NCBI GenBank assembly: GCA_021404785.1
Contig: QWHH01000004.1
Location: forward strand, 231,967-295,966
Length of the DNA: 64,000 nt
Origin: Lysobacterales bacterium PRO7
GTDB lineage: Bacteria > Pseudomonadota > Gammaproteobacteria > Xanthomonadales > Rhodanobacteraceae
Reading direction: 5' to 3'
The translations under genes and the position numbers were made by a program. Below, piece after piece: positions 58,528 through 64,000 of this stretch. Every line of letters begins with the position of its first letter. Positions within the stretch are counted from its first letter, which is position 1. Below the pieces are notes generated by a model, which saw nothing but the letters and a program-made list of their open reading frames with translations, did no database searches and was not told where the DNA came from.

Positions 58528-59583
58528 TCACATCTCCGAAATCCGCCACACGCCATCGGAACCTTGCGTCATGCGCAGCGGGAACCCGCTGCGCGTCTGG
58601 TTTGTCGTGTTGTCGCGCACGATCAGCATGTCGGCGAAGCCTTGGCCGAGCAGGCCGCTCACGATCACGCCCAAGCTTTGCGCGACGGTTGGCATGTTGG
58701 TGCCGAAGGCAGTAAACAGGGACTGGTAGTTGCTGCTGACGTTCTGCTGGAACGTGCTGGCGGCGCCGGGTGCATCTTGCGCATTCAGGCGATTCTTCAA
58801 GTATCCGTAGATGTCGCACATCATGCCGCGCTGCGCCGCCAAGTCCTGAACGGCTATTGTGACGGTGCCGGTGTAGATATTTGCCGCCGTATCCTGCACG
58901 CTGAGGGTGGCGGTATAGATGCCCGGCGACGGGTAGGTAAAGATCGATGGCGCGCCGGTCAGGGAACTGCCGGTGAAGTTCGGGCCGCCGCTTCCCGTGA
59001 AATTGATCGTGACGGTTTGCACGGGATTGCCGCTCGGCAAAGTGCCGATGGCATACGTGAAGGTGATGGTCGCTGGTGCGTAGTCCGCCGGGTGATTGGC
59101 TTGAATGGTGACTGCCGACGCAGCTCCGCTTTGCGTGATGGAGCCGGAATTGGTTGCCGTGGTACCGGGAAGAATCGTCGCCGTGACACTCAACGTATTC
59201 GAGCCGGCGCTGAGCGGCACATTCGGTACCACAAACTGACCGTTGACCGCATAGCCGCTCACACCGTTGACCGCGATTCCGGTATTCACCGGGCCGGTGT
59301 AGGTGCCGATGACGTCAACGCTGCTGTTGCCGGTCGTCGCGCCCGATCCGGGCGAAGTGATCGCGACACTGAGCGTTCCGGTGCCGGTTATGTCCTGGGT
59401 GAGTCCGGGCGACATGACGCCGCCGGGAAGCTGTGTGGTCGGCACGAAACTCGCCGCCTCGAAGCCGTTGTTGAAAATGTCGTCGATGCCGCAGAACTCT
59501 TGCGCCTGGCTCGTGCCGACGATTGCGCAGCCACCGGCCACGATCAGCGTCAGGCCCCAAAGTCGCCCTTGCTCGCGTCGCAT
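58528..59583 (-). CDS. Exported Ig/PKD-like protein with IFNNGFE motif
   Basis: 351 residues from ATG 59583 (GGGAGAGGT ribosome site). Signal peptide to about residue 27 (TSQA|QEF), then CGIDDIFNNGFE directly at the mature N-terminus. Thr/Gly/Ser-rich beta domains follow: LSVAITSPGSGATTGNSSVDVIGTYTGPV resembles bacterial Ig-like repeats, and YPSPGIYTATLSVQD resembles a PKD strand. The C-terminus (LAAQRGMMCDIYGYLKNRLNAQD to the end) is helical and unrecognised. First gene of the operon 59583-54921. Function unknown. Confidence 0.68.
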   Translation of the reverse strand: MRREQGRLWGLTLIVAGGCAIVGTSQAQEFCGIDDIFNNGFEAASFVPTTQLPGGVMSPGLTQDITGTGTLSVAITSPGSGATTGNSSVDVIGTYTGPVNTGIAVNGVSGYAVNGQFVVPNVPLSAGSNTLSVTATILPGTTATNSGSITQSGAASAVTIQANHPADYAPATITFTYAIGTLPSGNPVQTVTINFTGSGGPNFTGSSLTGAPSIFTYPSPGIYTATLSVQDTAANIYTGTVTIAVQDLAAQRGMMCDIYGYLKNRLNAQDAPGAASTFQQNVSSNYQSLFTAFGTNMPTVAQSLGVIVSGLLGQGFADMLIVRDNTTNQTRSGFPLRMTQGSDGVWRISEM

Positions 59584-59756
59584 ATCACCTCTCCCTGCCA
59601 CTCGACCCGGTAAACAATCTAGCACACGTGCTTTGCAGCTGCTGCACCACCAGCCATTGATGTTTCAACCGCCTTTGCCGATGCGGATATTGTCTGTAAT
59701 AAACGCAATGTTGATACCAGGTGGTTTGATTCACGTGGCATTTTCATGCTCTGAGA

Positions 59757-60062
59757 ATGACACCTCCCCACCTGCTGCGCCGCCTGGGCCTCGTAATTCG
59801 TCGCCACCGTGAACGATTGAAGGTCACCCAAGAGGCCTTCGCCGACGAGCATGCGATCAACCGCACTTACTACAGCGCGATCGAACGCGGGACCCAGAAC
59901 CTGTCCATACTGAACCTTGGCCGGATCGCTGATGCACTCGATGTTCCCTTGTCGCGCCTGCTGCGCGCGGCCGAGGCGCTCGACCTTGACCGCGCGTTGA
60001 AGGAACCCCCGCGGCCGCCCCGTCGGGGGCGACCGCCGGGCCGCAAGAGCGGTTGGCGCTAG
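59757..60062 (+). CDS. XRE-family helix-turn-helix regulator with basic AT-hook-like tail
   Basis: 101 residues. HTH_3 domain about 8-65: LGLVIRRHRERLKVTQEAFADE, then INRTYYSAIERGTQNLSILNLGRIADALDVPLSRLL. The tail PPRPPRRGRPPGRKSGWR is strongly basic and holds an RGRP-like AT-hook core. Divergent from the exported-protein operon (174 bp between starts), so it may control it. Its last 4 bp overlap the end of istB on the other strand. Confidence 0.82.
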   Translation: MTPPHLLRRLGLVIRRHRERLKVTQEAFADEHAINRTYYSAIERGTQNLSILNLGRIADALDVPLSRLLRAAEALDLDRALKEPPRPPRRGRPPGRKSGWR

Positions 60063-60805
60063 TCGATCGGAAGATCGCCTTGCAGCTTGCGCATCGAGTC
60101 GTCGCCCTTGAATGCGATCTTGTGCGCACGATGCACGATCCGGTCAAGGATCGCATCGGCAATGGTCGGATCGCCGACATACGAATGCCAGCTGGCAACC
60201 GGTAGCTGCGAGGTGATCACCGTCGACAGATTCGTGCGGTCATCGATCACCTCGAACAAGTCCTGACGTCCTTGCGGTGTCATCGTCGCCACGCCCCAGT
60301 CGTCGAGCAGCAGCAACTTGATCCTGGCGAGCTGCCTGCGCAATTGGAGCAGGCTGCCGTCTTCCCTGGCGATTTGCAGATTTTCAAGCAGGCGCGGCGC
60401 CCGGAAATACTGCGTCGGCATGCCGTTGCGCGCCGCTGCGTTGGCGAATGCACAGGCCAGCCACGTCTTTCCGGCGCCGCAGGGGCCGGTGAGGATCAGG
60501 TTATGCCCCCGGCGAATCCACTCCAGACTCATCAGCGAGGAAATTAACGCCTTATCCAGATCGCGGCTTGCGCGGAAGTCGATGTCCTCGAGCGCCGCAC
60601 CGGGCACCTTGAGCTGGGCATTCTTGAGCAGCCGGCCCACCCGGCGCGTATCGCGCGCCTGGGTCTCGTGATCCACCAACATCGCGAAGCGGTCCTCGAA
60701 CGGCAATTCCTGCAACTGCGGATTGGCGCGTTGCAGATCCAGCGCCTTGGCCATGGCGTTGAGCTTCAGGGCGTTGAGCTTGTTGGTTGTCTGGTTCATC
60801 AGCAT
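60059..60805 (-). CDS. istB: IS21-family ATPase IstB
   Basis: 248 residues, full length. AAA+ helper ATPase of IS21 transposition: N-terminal LNALKLNAMAKALDLQ, Walker A TGPCGAGKTWLACAFA, Walker B RIKLLLLDDWGVATM, sensor VITSQLPVASWHSYVGDPTIADAILDRIVH. Start MLMNQTTNKLN. All motifs are intact even though the partner transposase is broken. It could act in trans on other IS21 copies such as the end seen at 63903. Confidence 0.93.
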   Translation of the reverse strand: MLMNQTTNKLNALKLNAMAKALDLQRANPQLQELPFEDRFAMLVDHETQARDTRRVGRLLKNAQLKVPGAALEDIDFRASRDLDKALISSLMSLEWIRRGHNLILTGPCGAGKTWLACAFANAAARNGMPTQYFRAPRLLENLQIAREDGSLLQLRRQLARIKLLLLDDWGVATMTPQGRQDLFEVIDDRTNLSTVITSQLPVASWHSYVGDPTIADAILDRIVHRAHKIAFKGDDSMRKLQGDLPID

Positions 60806-60831
60806 GGTCGTGATCTCCTGGGTAGCTTTGA

Positions 60832-61353
60832 TTATTGGTAGTAGCTGCTGCCGCGAATGTTGGCGTGATCGATGGGTGTCGATTCGGCTTGATCGATGCG
60901 CGCTCGCCGATGCCGTCCGCTGGCGAGCAAGGAACGTACGGTCTTGGCGGTGAGCGAGTTGATCTCCACCGCGCGCTTGGCTGCCGCCTCGACCTCATCG
61001 GCGCCGTGCGTGCTCACGAGCTTGCGCAAACTGTCGCAGGCGGGGAAAGCCATGGCTTGGACACGCACGTCGAGCAGACGCTGAATCACGCGCAACACGT
61101 TCGGGCCGATGCCCTGCGCCCAGGTGAGGTAATTCTCGGGACAGCGCTCGGCGTAAGCCCGGTGGCTCGGCGGCATGTGATCTTTGTCCGTCGTCGTTCC
61201 GCCCGCCTCGTACGAACGAACATGGGATGCTACCTGCACATGGCGATGGAAGATCTCGACCCTGCGACCGCACACGCGTGCCGACACCGATTGGCTGGCC
61301 TGTCGAGCCGAAGTGCGTGCGCGCTGATGAACGTTTGGGGTCGCAAACTGCAT
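60832..61353 (-). pseudogene. istA: IstA transposase, C-terminal fragment
   Basis: About 140 residues match the IstA C-terminus: VEIFHRHVQVASHVRSY, HMPPSHRAYAERCPENYLTWAQGIGPNVLRVIQRLL, ACDSLRKLVSTHGADEVEAAAKRAVEI. The helix-turn-helix and DDE catalytic core, normally some 350 residues before this, are missing, and the first ~30 residues here are out of family. Ends 26 bp before istB. Confidence 0.75.
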
Positions 61354-61596
61354 GAGACGTCTTTATGTGACGCGGGACGTGGGGCCGAATCGGACAAGAT
61401 TGCGTCAAGCCGGCAACACCAGCAGCGCGATTCTCGATGCGAAAAGACGATTAAGACCGGGCGGTCAAGTTGAAACCGCATACCGTGCGGCAAGCAGATC
61501 CGCGGTTTCGATCCGGCCGGCAGTGCGATTTCGCCTCAACTTTCGCACTAGCTCATCGGTGCTATCTGGAGGATGGACAACCTAAGGGAGAGAGCC

Positions 61597-61737
61597 ATGC
61601 GCGAGATCAAAACCCCACGGCAGATGCTGGGCAGTGCCATGGATTGGATCGAGGAAACAGGTTGGCGGACGATGGGCGAGGACAAGGCCATCGCCAATCA
61701 GGTCTACGAGGCTTGGGTCGCATCGGCGTGGAGTTGA
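61597..61737 (+). CDS. Short 46-residue ORF of unknown function
   Basis: ATG with a good AGGGAGAG ribosome site 5-6 bp upstream. Peptide MREIKTPRQMLGSAMDWIEE... ends VASAWS. No known family. The stop overlaps the start of the DUF4268 remnant. It may be the surviving head of a gene whose middle was deleted, as the joint lies just where DUF4268 similarity begins. Confidence 0.35.
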   Translation: MREIKTPRQMLGSAMDWIEETGWRTMGEDKAIANQVYEAWVASAWS

Positions 61738-61988
61738 CCATCGACTCCCTTGCAGCCAAGCAGCATTACAATGCCCTGCTGGCCCAGCGGTTGGAGATTG
61801 AACGGGATTTTGGCGCGCCGTTGGATTGGCAGGAGTTGCCGGACAGGCACATGAGCCGGATTGCGACGTGGAAAACCGATTGCGATCCGACGGACGAATC
61901 CCGGTGGCACGAATACGTCGAGTGGATGGTCGACGCCGTCCTGCGTATGGAGGCTACGTTTCGCGGTCGCGTGGCGGCACTGGAATAG
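61728..61988 (+). pseudogene. DUF4268 domain remnant (C-terminal fragment)
   Basis: About 86 residues. VELTIDSLAAKQHYNALLAQRLEIERDFGAPLDWQELPDRHMSRIATWK and DESRWHEYVEWMVDAVLRMEATFRGRV (in pieces) fit the end of DUF4268 proteins, often found with restriction and defence genes. The N-terminal part is absent and only a GTG (61728) could start it, so it is called a fragment. Confidence 0.55.
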
Positions 61989-62022
61989 CGGCCCTGGAGG
62001 CGATGTTACAAGTCAATTTCGC

Positions 62023-62102
62023 TGCCTCATAGAGCAATATATTGCAATTTATTATTGCCTTATAAGGCATGTAATGGTATAAATCTATTGCCCTATGAGG
62101 CA
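62023..62102. promoter_or_regulatory. Three 14-bp palindromic operators at 33-bp spacing with overlapping promoter
   Basis: O1 TGCCTCATAGAGCA (62023-62036), O2 TGCCTTATAAGGCA (62056-62069, perfect palindrome), O3 TGCCCTATGAGGCA (62089-62102). Start-to-start distance is exactly 33 bp both times, about three helical turns. A promoter fits between them: -35 TTGCCT (62055-62060), 17 bp, -10 TATAAA (62078-62083). O2 covers the -35, while O3 covers the start region and the GAGG ribosome site of the next gene. Autorepression by the downstream HTH protein is the obvious hypothesis. Confidence 0.7.
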
Positions 62103-62109
62103 ACGATTT

Positions 62110-62574
62110 ATGCCAACCAAAAGCAATATAGCTCGAACGATGCTGGACCGCCGCCTGTCGCCATTGCGGGCCGAGCGCACCCGAATGACCGCGCCTCTCG
62201 GCGGCTGGTCGAAAGCCATTCGCACTGCCCTCGGCATGACCGTGCAAGATCTCGCCAATCGGCTTGGCATTGCCGGCAGCGTTTTGTCGCGTCTGGAGGC
62301 CCGCGAGCAGAAGGGAACGATTCAGCTCGACAGTTTGCGCCGCCTAGCAGACGCAATGAATTGCGATCTCGTGTATGCCCTCGTGCCCAGGCAGCCATTG
62401 CAGGAGATGGTCGACCAGCAGCGCGCACGCGCGGCCACGGAACTGGAGGCGAAGTCGCGCGCGCATATGCGTCTTGAGGGGCAGGAAGAACGCGATTCGA
62501 GCCTGGCCGGCTGGCGCAAGGAGCATAGCGCTTCTCTGATCAGCGATCGCAAGCTTTGGAAAACGCGCAAGTGA
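62110..62574 (+). CDS. Mobile mystery protein A (HTH regulator)
   Basis: 154 residues from ATG 62110; an ATG at 62095 lies inside operator O3 and has no ribosome site. N-terminal SNIARTMLDRRLSPLRAER and HTH GWSKAIRTALGMTVQDLANRLGIAGSVLSRLEAREQKGTIQLDSLRRLADAMNCDLVYALVP match the family named mobile mystery protein A, always found with the Fic-like protein B. Likely represses the pair through the three palindromes upstream. Confidence 0.88.
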   Translation: MPTKSNIARTMLDRRLSPLRAERTRMTAPLGGWSKAIRTALGMTVQDLANRLGIAGSVLSRLEAREQKGTIQLDSLRRLADAMNCDLVYALVPRQPLQEMVDQQRARAATELEAKSRAHMRLEGQEERDSSLAGWRKEHSASLISDRKLWKTRK

Positions 62575-63155
62575 TCGGCGAGGACACTGACGACGGTCAG
62601 ACGCCGCTCGATCCGGACGAAGCCGCCGGTTTGATCCCGCCCTGGATCGCCACGCGCGGCGATCTCAATGTGGCCGAGGAAGAGAACATCCGCGAGGGAC
62701 AAGCGTGGATGCGGCGGATCGTCGGCCGGCGTGACGTGCTGACCCAGGATTTCCTGCGCGAGCTGCACGAACACATGTTCGGCAAGGTATGGCGATGGGC
62801 GGGAACCTACCGCACGACCGAAAAGAACATCGGCGTGGCGCCAAGCGCCATCGCCACGGAGCTGAAGCATCTGTTCGACGATGCGCGCGCGTGGGACGAA
62901 CACGACACGTACCCGCTGGACGAACGGGCGGCTCGCCTGCACCACCGGCTGACCTGGATTCATCCATTCGCCAACGGCAACGGGCGCTGCGCGCGCGTGT
63001 TCACGGATGCGTATCTCACGAAAAACGGTAGCGTCGAATTCACCTGGGGCGCGCATTGGCCGGCGTCCGAACAACGGCCACGGTATATCGCGGCGATTCG
63101 GGCAGCGGATGCCAAAGACTATGCACCGCTGCTCACGTTTCTGCGGGCGCGCTAG
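62571..63155 (+). CDS. Mobile mystery protein B (Fic-domain)
   Basis: 194 residues from GTG 62571, overlapping protein A by 4 bp (GTGA). Fic active-site motif HPFANGNGRCARVF near residue 130 is complete (His, Asn, Gly, Arg), so AMP transfer is chemically possible. N-terminal TPLDPDEAAGLIPPWIATRGDLN and HMFGKVWRWAGTYRTTEKNIGV are diagnostic for the family. No inhibitory (S/T)xxxE(G/N) helix is evident within the protein or in protein A. Function may be toxin-like or regulatory; unproven. Confidence 0.9.
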   Translation: MIGEDTDDGQTPLDPDEAAGLIPPWIATRGDLNVAEEENIREGQAWMRRIVGRRDVLTQDFLRELHEHMFGKVWRWAGTYRTTEKNIGVAPSAIATELKHLFDDARAWDEHDTYPLDERAARLHHRLTWIHPFANGNGRCARVFTDAYLTKNGSVEFTWGAHWPASEQRPRYIAAIRAADAKDYAPLLTFLRAR

Positions 63156-63208
63156 CACATTGCGATATGCTACGGCGAAGCGGCCATCGGGGGAGACCCT
63201 AGTCGGAC

Positions 63209-63925
63209 ATGTCCAAGGGCACGGAATCCCAGTTCGAGCTGACGACGATCGAGCGCCTGGAGCGCCTTCGATACGGATTCCTGCCCGGTCCGGATTTGGC
63301 CCGTCCGCCGGACGAAGTGGTCCTGCGCGATCTGTTGCGCGCGAATTTGCGCCGCCGCTATGCCGATCTGACGGATGCCGCGCTGGACGAGGCCATCGGC
63401 TTGATCGCGCGGCCCGCGGGCGTGGACACGCTGCATCGCAATCAGTCGTTCCATAAGCTCCTGCGCGAAGGCTTTCACCTTCGCGTGCGCCTGGCCGATG
63501 GGCGCGATGAGGATCGGCATCTCTATGCGATCGACTGGAGCGATGCGCAGGCCAACGATTTCCATGTCGTCAACCAGTTGCCCATCGCGGGCCGCAACGA
63601 CCGCCGTCCCGACATCCTGGTGTATATCAATGGCCTGCCCCTCGTTTTGTTCGAGCTGAAGAATCCGTATTCGGACATCCCAAACTATCGCGATGCGCTG
63701 AATCAGATCCAGCACTACATCGTCGATGTGCCGCAGTTGTTCGACTACAACGCCTTGTGTGTTGTAAGTGATGGCATCGACACGCTTCACGGCGTGTGGA
63801 CGGCGAGCGAAGAATGGTATGCGCCGTGGAAGTCGATCGACGGCGAACATGTCGAGGCCGGTACTACCGGCAGCATGAAGGCGCTCATCGAAGGGCTGTT
63901 CCTGTTGATTTGCACACAGAACTGA
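63209..63925 (+). pseudogene. hsdR: Type I restriction endonuclease HsdR, truncated by an insertion
   Basis: N-terminal nuclease domain of HsdR: motif region NDRRPDILVYINGLPLVLFELKNPYSD carries the PD...E-x-K catalytic residues (Asp in RRPDI, Glu-x-Lys in ELKN), then QIQHYIVDVPQLFDYNALCVVSDG. The helicase part never appears: after IEGLF the frame reads LLICTQN and stops at 63925. At that joint an IS21-like terminus seems to begin (63903). Not functional in this form. HsdM/HsdS are not in the window. Confidence 0.8.
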
Positions 63926-64000
63926 GCCAGGTTTCATAGGGTTTTGCATCCAATTTTGAGCCACCTCCCCAACATCTTCCGGTGCCGTTCTTGCCGGAGT
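63903..64000. mobile_element. Probable left end of an IS21-family element inserted in hsdR
   Basis: Sequence starts TGTTGATTTGCACACAGAAC and contains repeated ACTGAGCCAGG (63920-63930) and TTTGAGCCACC (from 63955), the multi-repeat terminal structure of IS21-type ends. The element continues beyond the window. Basis is the abrupt end of HsdR homology plus these repeats; the other end and the target duplication cannot be seen. Confidence 0.5.

Larger units (their letters stand above)
60059..61353 (-). mobile_element. IS21-family element remnant (istB intact, istA truncated)
   Basis: istA-istB order and orientation of IS21 are preserved, but istA retains only its C-terminal part and no terminal inverted repeats are recognisable at either side. 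The right-hand side past 61353 and the left-hand side inside the XRE gene do not look like IS ends. The element is thus probably immobile by itself. Confidence 0.7.
52462..64000. mobile_element. Probable genomic island starting at tRNA-Asn (right end outside window)
   Basis: The stretch after tRNA-Asn switches from syntenic housekeeping genes to AlpA-like, secreted hypothetical, HTH, IS21 remnants, mobile-mystery and restriction genes, several of them broken. No integrase gene and no second copy of the tRNA 3' end could be found inside the window, so the boundary on the right and the mode of integration remain open. The call rests on gene content and location. Confidence 0.5.

Noticed and set aside
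59690-59756. Possible IS21 terminus beginning TGTTGATACCAGG left of the XRE gene
   Set aside because: Only seven bases agree with the clearer end at 63903 and the repeats inside do not match; it would also place the XRE gene inside the element.
52462-64000. Search for a second copy of the tRNA-Asn 3' end (attR) and for an integrase
   Set aside because: Neither was found by eye; other TTCGATCC-like strings lack the surrounding match.

Overview
The window is GC-rich, densely packed proteobacterial chromosome. Several traits point to the Gammaproteobacteria order Xanthomonadales/Lysobacterales, most likely the family Rhodanobacteraceae (Dokdonella/Rudaea-like). These are the purM / DUF2066 / CDP-alcohol phosphatidyltransferase / AI-2E / hda order, the suf operon led by a SUF-type Rrf2 regulator, the fused cysNC, the amgK-murU pair, and secreted proteins carrying an IF-x-N-GFE motif. 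The taxonomic call is inference from gene content, not from a marker gene.

Layout. 0-9.8 kb is housekeeping: the start of kdsD (leaving the window), ibaG-murA, a DUF3108 protein, purMN, and an operon DUF2066 / CDP-alcohol phosphatidyltransferase / perM-like / hda, then murU-amgK for cell-wall sugar recycling. 9.8-12.6 kb holds cysD and cysNC for sulfate activation. 12.6-27.6 kb is a purine-degradation locus. Malate synthase G and an adenine-type deaminase lie on the minus strand. Opposite them runs a tight operon xdhA-xdhB-xdhC, purine permease, hiuH, puuD, allE, puuE, allA, uraD, followed by an SDR. Together these take adenine/hypoxanthine/xanthine through urate and allantoin to glyoxylate, which GlcB can condense to malate. 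Only the allantoate-opening step is missing from the window. 27.9-34.2 kb is the suf Fe-S assembly operon (regulator, sufB, small membrane protein, sufC, sufD, sufS, GNAT, Rieske ferredoxin).

34.2-38.7 kb is a five-gene redox operon behind a Fur-box-like promoter: di-haem c peroxidase/MauG-like protein, outer-membrane porin, FMN-binding protein, ApbE flavin transferase and a His-bearing membrane protein. 38.6-52.4 kb is mixed chromosomal content: HutD-like, two SET-domain proteins, an M20 peptidase, di-haem cytochrome c, RNase T2, DUF488, UDP-sugar dehydrogenase/epimerase, tRNA-Val(GAC), an MBOAT/SGNH acyl-transfer pair, uvrB, a FimT/GspH pseudopilin and tRNA-Asn(GTT).

From tRNA-Asn to the right edge (52.4-64 kb) the window looks like a genomic island. 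It has an AlpA/excisionase-type gene close to the tRNA, tandem 12-bp repeats, and a delta-60-repeat secreted protein. It also has a translationally coupled operon of three exported proteins ending in a phospholipase C/P1-nuclease-like protein. Further right come IS21-family remnants, a broken DUF4268 gene, a 'mobile mystery' HTH/Fic pair with three evenly spaced palindromic operators, and an hsdR gene cut by what looks like the end of another IS21-type element. No integrase is visible; the far boundary lies outside the window.
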